From NCBI GenBank assembly GCA_946902985.2, contig OX336388.2, positions 1,390,244,223-1,390,308,222 on the forward strand: 64,000 nucleotides of DNA, in the 5' to 3' direction. Below are positions 33,625-43,771 of this stretch, one piece after another (position 1 is the first letter of the stretch; each line of letters begins with the position of its first letter). Under the pieces are notes generated by a model. It saw only the letters and a program-made list of their open reading frames with translations, did not search any database and was not told where the DNA came from. This DNA comes from Meconema thalassinum. Its lineage: Eukaryota > Arthropoda > Insecta > Orthoptera > Tettigoniidae. The position numbers and the translations under genes are program-made.

Positions 33625-33810
33625 TCATCTTAGACCAATATTTAATTTATTTTGAATTCTATCCCTTGTTGTCTTTTTAGCTGAAGTTCTTAAAAATTTC
33701 ACTTCTACTGCTTGTATCTTACTATTTTGCCTTTTATTCGTTACCAGTGTTTCCAGTCCATATGTTACAATTGGTATGAAATACTGTTTATATAATATTA
33801 ATTTCGTCAA
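33625..33810 (-). pseudogene. Non-LTR retrotransposon C-terminal scrap
   Basis: The minus strand reads LYKQYFIPIVTYGLETLVTN then NSKIQAVEVKFLRTSAKKTT then RDRIQN. The 'YG.ETW....' and 'KI.A.E.KFLR....KT..DRI.N' pattern recurs in the C-terminal region of the elements at 38.5, 51.7 and 56.8 kb. It has no flanking remainder. Confidence 0.6.
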
Positions 33811-35113
33811 TTTAGTAATTTATAAATACATTTAAATTAAGGAAATCATTATGAATGATGTTTCGACAGGCCAGAACACACCATTATCAGTCTAAAATAA
33901 TTTAACCTAGTCTGTTTGATAATACAAGGCAGAGTTTGAAAGGTGTTACAAACACATTTCCTGGGCGCAATTAAAAACAAAATAGGACATAAGTTCTAGC
34001 CTAGCCAAGGAACGTAGGAGCAATAAATATGCATTTAAGGGCACTAGGCATATCCATCATATTACATAAACATCAAACATTTTCCTTGTTCCCGTTCCAG
34101 TCGTTAACCAGAGCCCCCGTTCTCATTCCCGGGCCAATCGTGAACCAGCCTGAACATAACTGGCAGCATCTACAAGGTAAAGATGATCACATTAACAACC
34201 TCATAGTGATCATGAGCTTCCGTTAAGCCTTTTGATCACTACAGTATAAAGTACAAATGAAATATTCGTAAGCAGAGCGAGAGGTTATTTGCCTCGATGC
34301 ACAAGAGTAGACACAGATCGAATAGCACACGATATAATAGGGGGTAGCACAACCACGTGTTTGAACGACTACGTATTTTAGGGGCTAAATCATATATCAA
34401 CAGCAGCACAAGAACACCCTGGAAATTATTGCACACCATAAGTTTTCACTATAGATTTAGCACACAATGGCACAAATGTTATATTTTTCGTAAACTTCAA
34501 ACAGCACACTAAAGCATTAACAGTAGAACTACAGCAGACAATAATCAAAGAATACCGGGATGGAAAAGCCGCGCAAACAGTATTGTCAAACCAGGTCTAA
34601 CACATGTTGCCAGGGCGGGCGCTAACACTTGACATGACAATACACACGATAAAACCTCACTTCCTGTACCGAAAGCACTATCGAGACAATATACCCCAAT
34701 ATATGCGCTTTTGAAGCTTACACTGAGCAAACCGTTAAAAATATCAATATACTATGAGTGTAAGAATTGTTCAGCACGGAAAGTTCTATAAAAAAAAAAG
34801 GCCGCGAGAGCATATATCTATCTTCAATACATCGCCCACTATAAGTGTTTTTAGATTGGACGGGAGGGGGATTTGAGTTTCATGCACCTCGCCATTCTTA
34901 AATTACGTCTGACAAGAATTCATTGAACATGCTATCTCCATGATAATATAATTAATAGTCCAGTCAGTGATTTCAACCCATCATGCAGAGACGTAAAACG
35001 GATATAGGCCTAGGTCGTAGTTCATGGACATCGAAAAAAAAAAAAAAAAAAAAAAAAAAAAAGCGCTTGTCACGTAATGCATTCATAACTGTTTCCGGGC
35101 GAAGCTAGTATAT
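33811..35113. other. No gene recognised (interior of E1)
   Basis: AT-rich sequence without motif-bearing frames, ending in a ~27-base poly(A) run. It may hold the tail of an unrecognised retroelement copy. Confidence 0.3.
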
Positions 35114-35364
35114 TATACTCTGTGAGCTGCCAGAATAGGATTGACAGTTCTCGTCTCTCCATGTGGTCTGAGAACGAGATTGCCAAACTGTACAAGCCAG
35201 AGATAAAGCTGACCAGGCACTGAGGCACGTGGGCGGTAATATTGCAACGCAGAGTATTATGACATCAACTATGCGAACATGGATTGGTCAAGAGGCAGAG
35301 CGGTGATGAGTGACGTGGAATTTCCGCTGAAATGTCAATCCTATTCAGGCAGCTCACAGAGTAT
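35114..35364. repeat. 251-bp MITE with ~33-bp TIRs
   Basis: TATACTCTGTGAGCTGCCAG (35,114 on) continuing AATAGGATTGACA is matched in reverse by TGTCAATCCTATTCAGGCAG then CTCACAGAGTATA (to 35,364). There is one mismatch in 33 by eye. No coding capacity. The superfamily is unknown. Confidence 0.8.
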
Positions 35365-35583
35365 ATTTATAAACAATACTAAATTTAAAATATTTTGTCG
35401 CCAAAGTTGCTATATCTACCGACAAAATCGCTAAATTGGCGATACTGATCGCAACGAACAAAATGCTCAAGGCCCAATAAAATGGCGTAGTTGGCTCCTG
35501 CGCAGAAAGCGAACGGAAAAGTTGCCACATCATACGTTCAGTTGACCTTGAGAAGGCACTGCTCATTGGCTGAGCACTGTCAT

Positions 35584-37540
35584 CCGGGTGTCTACTGTAA
35601 GGATGAAGTAAAAATTAGTTACTTTTTAGTTACCTTTTAGTCAATTTTAGTTACCTTTTAATTCAAGATACGTCTGTGGTCTGCAAGCAAAGGGGCTCAT
35701 CACGCGGTGAAGATAAACAACAATGAACTGTGTTTAAAGCTGTAAATAAAATAAATAATAAAAAATACTATATATTAATTATCAAATTAGTTGTTTCAGC
35801 TAATATGTTGTCTTGTGCACAATACGTTGTTTTAATATCAAGAGGTTGCTCTGCTCTTTACCGTTTGGCGAGATTTCTTTTGTCCCCGCGGTAGATCACG
35901 AAGAATTGTATGCGACGTTACGTGATCGTCGCCAAATTCTGACTTTGCAGTCAAGTACGGAGAAATATCGAGATGTTACACAATCGGCGCTGGTCTCAGC
36001 CGTTTGACGAGATTCCCTCAGTTTTCACGATAGAACACGAAGAAAAATCGCGATTTAGATAAACGGTGTCACTTTTGGTCATTCGACGAGATTTCCATTG
36101 TCCTTGAGGTCGGGCACGAGAGAATATAGCATTATTACGCAATCGGCGCCACTTGCTGTCCGTTTGACAAGAATCCAGTTGTCCTAGTCATTGAAGGCGG
36201 AGAAATATCGTGAGGTAACGCAATCGCTGCCGCTGTCGGCCGTTTTACGAGATTCACGTTGTCCTCGCGATATTATGCAATCGGCGCTGCATCCAGCCGT
36301 TCAACGATTGCCTGCCTATCTGCCCTGACAGAATGGTGGAGGCAGGCTCAAGGTTGGGCATGGTTAAAATTCACGAAAAGTAATGGACATGTTGTATGGT
36401 CGGGCCGTGATTCCCGCAGTCCCTATGCTGTGGTTGGGAGTTCATAAGTTCAGGGTGGATCACGAGGGAAAATTAGTATCGCGATGCAGCGTAGGCAGTC
36501 ATTTCTAAGTGGGTTGATGCACTTCTCGCTCCCCGTACACTTTTAAGTATACGGTCATGGTAAAAGTGGCGAGTAGGCTTCGGAATGTTTCGTGATGAAT
36601 GCCCAATCACCTTTGACAGGATTCCCGCACCCCTCGTGGTCACAAGTTCACGATAGGGGACGGGATTTATCATTTTACGCAACTGACGTCGATCTCGGTC
36701 CGTTTGACGAGATTCGCGCAGGCAAGTCATGAGGTCAGCCAGTCTTCTTGAGGATGTGAGTTTGGAGGATGAACGTTCGAAGTAGGTACCGTATCGAATA
36801 TTACGAATTATTCTGAGAGGATTGCACGAATAATACAAGAGGGCACATTCTCTTTCGAATGCGAATCACGAATTATACAAGTTATCGAAATAACCAGTTA
36901 GATTATATATCCGATGGAACCAAAGTTCGAAGGAAAAATCGACATATAACTGAATTTCGAATTAACCATACCGGATGTCGCAAATTTACGAGACAGATTT
37001 TTAAAATACCGGTAGGTTATTATGTATTTCGAGGCTATTTCGTGTTTTTTGTTTCGAAACGGTAACATTTCGCAAGATAGCAACATTAAATTATTTCACG
37101 TGCTTTTTGGAATTCAATTTGACTCAAAATTTAGAGGTCAATAACTGAAATGAGAGGTTTCTGTTTAGTTTCGGAAGTTTTCGCGAACAAACGTCTCGAG
37201 AAAAGTCAGGTTTCCTAATAAAACAGAAAAATATTTCACACAAAACTAGAAAGTATTCTTGATGCCGAAAATGTACGTTGAATTGATGTAGCCTATACCA
37301 CACAAGGTGTCCACAGTATGCATTTCCTCTAGCTCAGGCACGGCGAAGTAGAGCTTATGCAATCGGCGCCGCTTGCGTGAAACTCGCTCCATAGCAATCT
37401 CTGAGCCTAGAGGCGCGAGTTTAAATGATTCAAGCCGCCTACAGAAAATTTTCGTTACCGTTTGTAAAATTCGTTGCTTTCTCGTCACTTTAGTCACCAG
37501 TTTGTAAAATTCGTTACTTTCGTTACCGGTAGACACCCTG
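35584..37540. mobile_element. CAGGGTGTCTAC-type DNA transposon, copy Y (complete span)
   Basis: The left end is CCGGGTGTCTACTG (one change from CAGGGTGTCTAC) and the right end is GGTAGACACCCTG, flanked by GTCAT on both sides (35,579-35,583 and 37,541-37,545). Subterminal TTAGTTACTTT/CGTTACTTTCG motifs occur several times near both ends. Internally AGAAATATCG-type units recur at exactly 80-bp steps (35,961, 36,041, 36,121, 36,201). No transposase is encoded; it is nonautonomous. Related copies are X (29,563) and Z (43,722). Confidence 0.85.
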
Positions 37541-37716
37541 GTCATCAGTAACGAGCGATCACTTCCCGCGAAATTCGAAAGTATTAGTTCCACTTTTACG
37601 GGATATAGACAAATGGAGAAAAATCCCTGATTAACAAAGAAATTCCCTGATTTTTCCAGAAATTCATAATTCCCTGAGAATTCCCGGTTTTCCCGGGTCG
37701 TAGACACCCTGAATAT

Positions 37717-38275
37717 ACATATTTTAAGAATTTCTTTTGGATGTTCTCTATAAGCTTATTATGTTTCAATGTGTATGGATTCCACAAGCCTCCGTGGCTT
37801 AGGCGGCAGCACGCTGGCCTCTCACCGCTGGGTCCGTGGTTCAAATCCCGGTTACTCCATGTGAGATCTGTGCTGGACAAAACAGAGGCAGACAGGTTTT
37901 TTCTCCGGGTACTCCGGTTTTCCCTGTCAATATTTCATTCCAGCAACACTCTCCACTATCATTTCATTTGTCATTCATTTAATCATTGCCCCAGAGGAGT
38001 GCGTCAGGCCTCGGCAGCCGGCACAGTTCATATCCTCGCCGCTAGATGGGGGCTTCATTCATTCCATTCCTGACCCGGTCGGAGACTGGAAGCAGGCTGT
38101 GGATTTTCATTTTCATTTGTGTATGGATTCCATATAACTGAAGCGTATTCTCGTTGTGATCTGATGAAGGCATTAAAGAGCAATATTAAAATCCCATAGG
38201 AAAATTAAATGAATTTCTTATTACAAATCCCATACTTTTATGTGCTTGAGAGACAATTTTCTCCATGTCTTCGAA
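37717..38275 (-). pseudogene. Non-LTR reverse transcriptase C-terminal part, upstream piece
   Basis: The minus strand reads KIVSQAHKSMGFVIRNSFNF then, after a frameshift, FNAFIRSQREYASVIWNPYT and KHNKLIENIQKKFLKYV. 'RS..EYAS..WNPY.......IE..Q..FL.Y' is a conserved block after the polymerase in Jockey/CR1-like proteins. It leads directly into the block at 32,756-33,179 once E1 is removed. A SINE sits within it at 37,785-38,117. Confidence 0.75.
37785..38117 (+). mobile_element. tRNA-derived SINE (CCTCCGTGGC family), intact ends
   Basis: Flanked by the 15-bp duplication TGTGTATGGATTCCA (37,770-37,784 and 38,118-38,132). The A box lies in CCGTGGCTTAGGCGG and the B box in GTGGTTCAAATCCCGG, 40-odd bp apart. 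The body carries TTTTTTCTCCGGGTACTCCG and CGCTAGATGGGGGCTTCATTC, and the tail is TTTTCATTTTCATT. A reverse-oriented copy is at 43,039-43,373. Confidence 0.9.
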
Positions 38276-38282
38276 AATTCAT

Positions 38283-38500
38283 GTAGGGATACTGTGCCAC
38301 ATATATAGGCTACGTAGAGTGCAAGAATTATGTGAAGGTATGGTGACATGGTGCGTAATTTATGTTAGTACAACGAAGGAGGTCGTCATGACTGATGATG
38401 ACGAAGATGGTGATTTACAGGACCCAAAGGAATACTTAAGACTCAAGGCTGAAGCGGATGCATGGAAAAAACAAAATTAACTTGCAGGTTGATTGCGAAA
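38283..38500. repeat. Inverted-duplication arm, block matching about 8,995-9,190
   Basis: GTAGGGATACTGTGCCACAT, CAAGAATTATGTGAAGGTAT and GAATACTTAAGACTCAAGGC match the reverse complement of the first arm. About 65 bp (38,461-38,500 and the other side of the hAT) is absent from arm A. Confidence 0.75.
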
Positions 38501-38540
38501 GTGTCGAATAGTGATGTAAAATGTCTGGGTATTTATAAGT

Positions 38541-40670
38541 TGAAGAATATGAAAATACTGTCAAAGAATTGATGGAGGAAGGAAATCCTGAAGACTGGCA
38601 AACCATCAAGACGTCTATATTATTGGCCGCAGAGCAAACCTTGGGGTTCAAGAAATTTCAAAGGAATGAAGGATGGTTTGATGAAGAATGCAAAGAAGCT
38701 CTGGCGGTTCGGAATAAAGCAAGACAAAAGGCGTTGCAGAGAGAAACCAGGAGCATGAAACAAGATTTCATTGAAGCACGCCGAGAAGCAAAGAAGACCT
38801 GCCGGAAGAAGAAGCGCCAGTGGGAAAAGAAGAAGATCGAAATCATCGAGGAATTTGCTGAGAAGAAAGATGTGAGAGGAATGTATTCGTGCATCAAGAG
38901 AGAGAAGGGAGGCTTCCTAGCGCGGACTACCATGGGCGAGGACTCAGAAGGCAATCTGGTGACGGAAGGAAGACGTATCCTGGAGAGGTGGGCTGTATAC
39001 TTCGAGCATGTCCTGAACGAACTCAGTGAGAGTGAGGGTGGGCAGGACGAGGACATCTATCAAGGGGCGCCCCGACCCATTAGTCGAGGCGCCTTCCAGG
39101 GCTGAAGTAAGCGAAGCCATCAAGCGTTTAAAGAACAACAAGGCGCCGGGCAAAGACTTGATCACGGCAGAGATGTTGAAGGAAGGTGGCAGCTATCTTC
39201 ATGGACAGCTCTATACTGTGATCAAGAAAATTAGGGAAGAAGAAAAGATGCCTGATGAGTGGGCGATAGCCATCGTATTTCCTGTGCACAAGAAGGGCTC
39301 GAAGCTGAGATGTGACAACTACCGAGGTATCTCACTCCTCAACATGGATTACAAGGTGCTAACGAGTATAATCGCAGCGAGGCTACAAGAGTTTGCGGAG
39401 CAATGTCTTGGGGACTACCAATGTGGTTTCAGAAGGAATCGCTCAACCACGGACCACATATTTACCATCCGATGCATGCTGGAGAAATGCTAGGAATTCA
39501 ACATACCGGTCCATCAGTTGTATATCGACTTTCAAAAAGCATACGATAGCATTAAGAGGAGTTTTCTGTATGAAACATTGGACCATCTTGGAGTGCCTAA
39601 GAAGATCATCAGGCTAGTACGGATGACACTTACGAACACTAAGTGTAAAGTAAAAGTTCAGCAAGAATATTCTCGTGAGTTCAGAGTCAACCAAGGCTTG
39701 AGGCAAGGTGACCCACTCTCCTGTGTTTTGTTTAACCTAGTATTGGAAAGGCTTATTCGAAATATCACTATAAGTGATAAGGGTACAATGCGCAGTTTTG
39801 TTGGATTATCAGAGTGAAGCGGCAGGAACACTGTTTAATAGGCCAATATAGTGTCTTGCATATGCGGATGATGTTGCGTTGCTGGGAAGGACATCCGAAG
39901 ATGTGAAGAGGGCATTTGTTGAATTAGACCAGATGGCTTCAGGAGCTGGGCTGAGGGTGAATAGCACGAAGACAAAGTATATGACCACCGTGAGGCAGGG
40001 TGAGGTACCTCAGGAGCTTGTTATTGATAGTAATAAGACTTTAGCTAAGACCAGCACTTTCAAGTACCTTGGATCGACTATCACCAAGGGATCTGACTGT
40101 CTCGAGGAAATCAATGAGAGACTGCGCTCCGGGAACCGAAGCTACTTCAATCTCTCCCATCTGCTGCGATCAAGAACGCTATCACGCAGTTGTAAGAACA
40201 CTATCTATAAGACAATCATCCGACCTGTTGTCACCTATGGGTGTGAGACATGGGTGTTGACTAGGAGGAATGAGGATTTGTTGAACAGGTGGGAGAGGAA
40301 GGTACTCCGTAAGATCTATGGACCTGTGTGTGATCGTGGAGTGTGGCGCCTCCGCACCAACAAGGAGATCTATGATCTGTATGGGGACCCTACTATCGTC
40401 GCAGAGGTCAAGAGTTCCCGGATTCGGTGGCTTGGACATGTCGAGCGAATGCCTGAGTCAAGGATGGTGTATCAGGTCTTCCATGGGCGGCCCACTGGAA
40501 AGCGAGGACGGGGGCGACCGAAAAAGCGCTGGCTGGACGATGTCGAGGAGGATCTCAGGATGCTACGTGTCAGAGCTTGGAGGAGGCGTGCACGGGATAA
40601 GAAAAGCTGGAAGACTGTGGTGGAGCAGACCAAGGTCCTTCATGGACTGTAGTGCCACGGGGTAAGGTAA
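38541..40670 (+). mobile_element. 5'-truncated non-LTR retrotransposon with 13-bp TSD
   Basis: GGTATTTATAAGT flanks it at 38,528-38,540 and 40,671-40,683; part of the right copy could belong to the (GGTAA)n tail. It carries the linker and reverse transcriptase of the same lineage as the full-span element at 54.0 kb, and ends CATGGACTGTAGTGCCACGG followed by a GGTAA repeat tail. The 5' part with the endonuclease is missing. Confidence 0.85.
38569..40652 (+). pseudogene. Non-LTR reverse transcriptase, frameshifted
   Basis: The first frame (38,569-39,060) is the lysine-rich linker (EGWFDEECKEAL, ERWAVYFEHVLNEL). A shift near 39,050 leads into the fingers and palm: NKAPGKDLITAEMLK, DNYRGISLLNMDYKVL, YQCGFRRNRSTTDHIF. 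A stop follows at 39,493. The next frame has LYIDFQKAYDSIKR (catalytic Asp of motif A) and NQGLRQGDPLSCVLFNL. After another break comes LAYADDVALLG (YADD active site, about 39,858). The C-terminus has TYGCETWVLTRR, RWLGHVERM and a basic [16 protein letters not shown]. There are at least three lesions, so it is inactive, but it is less decayed than most neighbours. Confidence 0.88.
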
Positions 40671-40794
40671 GGTATTTATAAGTCTGAGCAAATGCCCAGG
40701 ATAAATGCCCAAAACCCATAAATGCCCAGGCATTTTGGGTATTTACCTCTTTTAAAAACATATTCATAATGCAACGCTTATATAAATATTGTTT

Positions 40795-40890
40795 TAGCCA
40801 TATATGTATCTACATATAATATGTACACTATATATTTATCCATACAAACATATATATGTATACAGTATACATATTTAATATACAAAATTA
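40795..40890. repeat. AT/ATGT-rich microsatellite
   Basis: Repeated ATATATGTATCTACATATAA-type sequence inside the hAT interior. It is of low complexity. Confidence 0.6.
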
Positions 40891-41101
40891 TTTAATTTAT
40901 ATTGATGGAAAAGTAGTTAAGTAGTCCTAATATTTTTCTATAGCCTCTCAACTCAAGTGGATTTTTATACATAATAATTATGCGTATGCATATGAATGTT
41001 GATTGTGTAATTGGGGAAAAAGAATTCACCTAACACATCATTATAATTCTTAATTAAGTTTGATATATTACATCAAATGACTAATACTGAATACATAATG
41101 T

Positions 41102-41353
41102 ATGCTATGGGACGAATTCTATTCCACCGATGCAATGGTCACGACAGAATGGAAACAGGCCGACTACGACCTTCGACACATGATAAGGTTCGCTGTTCAC
41201 GGATTTCACTTCAAATGCTGCAGCAACAAGAAGCACCATGACCCAGGAGAACAGAGTGTTTGTGAACTATGCAACATGGATTGTGATCGTTACCACATAA
41301 AGATGTGCGGGAAAAGACAAGTATCCCATACAGAGTACTTATTTATTATTTAG
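41102..41353 (+). other. Short Cys/His-rich frame of unknown origin
   Basis: 83 codons containing DYDLRHMIRFAVHGFHFKCC, NKKHHDPGEQ and CELCNMDCDRYHIKMC. The Cys/His spacing (Cx2Cx3C...Hx3C) could be a metal-binding module. It lies in the hAT interior between two retrotransposon insertions, so it could be captured sequence or a remnant of a different element. I do not recognise it. Confidence 0.25.
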
Positions 41354-41399
41354 CGTATGGCTTATAAGACAATATCGGTAATATATATGTACATATTTA

Positions 41400-42640
41400 C
41401 AGACGAGAAACAAAGTCATTTGTGCTTCACAATTGAATGTCTAAGTTTTCAATCCAGCGTACAGCATCTGGAGTTGCCAGCAGGAAGTCCACTTCACCAC
41501 CGTGATAGGCTCGAATCTTACATTTTTTGACAATGTGGTGAATAGACTGGCGTGGAGCTCCGCAGTCGCAGTCTGGATTAGGTACCTTTTTCCACTTGTG
41601 GAGGGCGTCTCTGCACCGGCCATGGCCTGTTCTGATTATGTTCAGGGCGGTTCAGGTCTTGCGTGGTAGATGGAATCCACTTGGAAGTCTGGGACCTGAG
41701 AAGATAGTATGCAGGCGCACATCTGTTGCTGCTTCCCACCGACCTTTCCACTGTTCAAGAGAATTAAAAACTTTAGCATCCATGTCAGCAGCATCACGCA
41801 GAGTTGGATGGCGTGATTTTAGCCTTTTAAGATTCAAAAGTGGCAGGTCACTATGCACGGGTAGACTAGGATTCCTGGAGATCTTGTGAAATTCCCTCAT
41901 AAGGGCATTAGATCGACGTAAATCAGATGGCATTATACCGGTTAGCAGTGGAAGCCAATGAACTGGAGTAGATATAATTGCGCCAGATATGATGCGCACT
42001 GTGGTATTAAGCTGGGTATCGACAAGCCTTGTATGATGACTGTTCAACCAAACAGGTGCACAATACTCAGCACTTGAGTACACCAAACCCAAGGCTGAAG
42101 ATCGCAAGGTGATTGCAAAAGATCCCCAGGTAGTTCCACACAGCTTATGGAGGATGTTGTTTCGAGTCCTCAGCTTTTTTTGCCAAGTTCAGTAGGTGTT
42201 GCTTGAAGGATAGTGTACGATCCAAGATGACTCCAAGGTATTTTGGGTTCCAATTATGACGAAGAATTCCGCCTCTGAAACTTACATTCAATTTCACGTT
42301 CGCCAAACGATTATTTAAATGGAAGCAAGACACTTCTGTTTTACTCACACTGGGTTGAAGTCTCCAGATTTTGAAGTAATTTTCCAGTATAGACAAGTCT
42401 TTGGTCAGAATCTCTTCAGTCGTCTCCATTACCTGATGTTGTACGGCTAGAGCCAAGTCGTCGGCATAGCAGAATTTTCTGGATGAAGTGTCGGGAAGGT
42501 CAGAGAGATATAAGTTGGTGAGAGAACTGATCCTTGGGGCAATCCGTTGTTTAGCTTCCTCTCCTTGCTTAGAGTTGCTCACGTCCGTAGGTTTAACCTT
42601 CAATTGCCCTACACGTGCCTCCTGGGTGGTGCTAAATGAG
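41400..42640 (-). pseudogene. Jockey-like non-LTR reverse transcriptase fragment
   Basis: Reading the minus strand: GLPQGSVLSP (in a shifted frame), LYLSDLPDTSSRKFCYADDL (YADD active site), then FHLNNRLANVKLNVSFRG, KYLGVILDRTLSFKQHLLNL. After a frameshift near 42,140 come SSAEYCAPVWLNSHHTRLVD and WKGRWEAATDVRLHTIFSG. In a further frame lies CDCGAPRQSIHHIVKKC, the Cys/His end typical of this group. The lineage differs from the elements at 38.5 and 54 kb. It is 5'-truncated before the first palm motif and inactive. Confidence 0.85.
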
Positions 42641-42876
42641 CAACAGCGAATACAGGCAGCCAGACTATACAGAGTACTGTACCAGGGTAATTTGCTCGGT
42701 GGAGCAAGGAAATTGAATAATCTACTGAATGTACATTGTACGATCTTTTATTAAATAAATAATGTATGCTATTACATTAACTGTGTAAGTTAAAAATTAA
42801 ACAAATGAGGACATAAGGTACATTTATTTAAATATGAAATTAATAATAAATGGATGTTTTGTATTCTTGGTTATCT

Positions 42877-43580
42877 TATTCACTTTCTTCTGTTTCTGTA
42901 TCCTCTTCATCCCTTTTTTCTATTGAACTTTCAAGTAGTTCTGGCTCAGATTCTTCTGACAGTTCTGATTCTTCCTTTAGGCCTATAATTCGTTCTTGAC
43001 TGGGTGTTGGGGTTTCTTCTCCTTGTTCTGGATTACTCAAATGAGTGGAATGAAATTCCATAGCCCGCTTCCAGTCGACCGACCAGGTCAGGGAATGGAA
43101 TGAATGAAGCCCCCATCTAGTGGCGAGGATATGAACTGTGCCGACTGCCGAAGCCTGTCGCACTCCCCTGGGTCAATGATTAAATGAATGACATGAAATG
43201 ATAATAGAGAGAGTTGCTGGAATGAAATTGTGACAGGGAAAACCGGAGTACCCGGAGAAAAACATGTCTGCCTCCGCTTTGTCCAGCACAAATCTCACAT
43301 GGAGTGACCGGGATTTGAACCACGTACCCAGCGGTGAGAGGCCTGCGTGCTGCCGTCTAAGCCACGGAGGCTCTTACTCCGACGAGTCTCTTCAGTTATT
43401 TTGTCGGCCTTACGCTTTCTCCCCATTCATCAGCTTCCAATTGTAGGCTAGATAAGTCAACTTGGCAACCCTCTCAGATGTAAGTCGGTTTCTTTTTTAC
43501 TATGAATCCAACCAAAAGTGCTAAAGGTCCGTTCTGTGGCAGCAAATATAACAGGTGCCTCTACATTTCCTACATTTAAA
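42877..43580 (-). pseudogene. hAT transposase C-terminus, interrupted by a SINE
   Basis: From about 43,575 the minus strand reads NVEAPVIFAATERTFSTFGW then IHSKK, and after a small shift RNRLTSERVAKLTYLAYNWK then LMNGEK. The 'ATER.FSTFG.IHSK.RNRL..ER..KL.Y...N' block is the hAT dimerisation region. The SINE at 43,039-43,373 interrupts it. Beyond the SINE the frame continues HSTHLSNPEQGEETPTPSQE and an acidic tail (SELSEESEPELLESS) to the stop at 42,877. No catalytic domain remains in the element: the space upstream is short and then taken by Z. Confidence 0.78.
43039..43373 (-). mobile_element. tRNA-derived SINE (CCTCCGTGGC family), reverse copy
   Basis: It matches the SINE at 37,785-38,117 throughout in reverse. 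The head is GCCTCCGTGGCTTAGACGGC on the minus strand, with B box GGTTCAAATCCCGG. Flanks share TTACTC (43,033-43,038 and 43,374-43,379). It interrupts the hAT transposase remnant. Confidence 0.88.
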
Positions 43581-43771
43581 TGAAAAGGCCTGCAGGTCTA
43601 ACTCAGTAATACAATGTTTTATTCAAACCAGATATACTTAATTCCAATTTAGATGTTATTGACAACATTGATACAGGGTAATTAAATTATTATTAGCAAT
43701 ATTCGGGCATTACTAGTTTATCAGGGTGTCTACTGTAAGGATGAAGTAAATATTAGTTACTTTTTAGGTAC

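Larger units (their letters stand above)
33185..37711. mobile_element. CAGGGTGTCT-ended DNA transposon (outer copy, E1)
   Basis: The ends are CAGGGTGTCTGCC at 33,185 and GTAGACACCCTG at 37,711, flanked by the 5-bp duplication AATAT (33,180-33,184 and 37,712-37,716). The subterminal regions carry several copies of ATTCCCTGA and TTTTTCCAG in both halves. It splits the non-LTR copy cleanly. It holds a small non-LTR piece (33,625-33,810), a MITE (35,114-35,364), a poly(A) run at about 35,037-35,063 and a second member of the same TIR family (35,584-37,540). I found no transposase in it. Confidence 0.8.
32629..38282 (-). mobile_element. 5'-truncated non-LTR retrotransposon, split by a DNA transposon
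   Basis: In the other arm, AATCATCATGTAGGG is continuous; here CATCAT at 32,628 and GTAGGG at 38,283 are separated by this insertion. Its own parts are 37,717-38,282 and 32,629-33,179 (minus strand), together about 1.1 kb. The DNA element at 33,185-37,711 and a SINE (37,785-38,117) lie inside it. The 3' end is ATAAATATATTA, and the TSD is short or decayed (TCAT). Confidence 0.7.
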
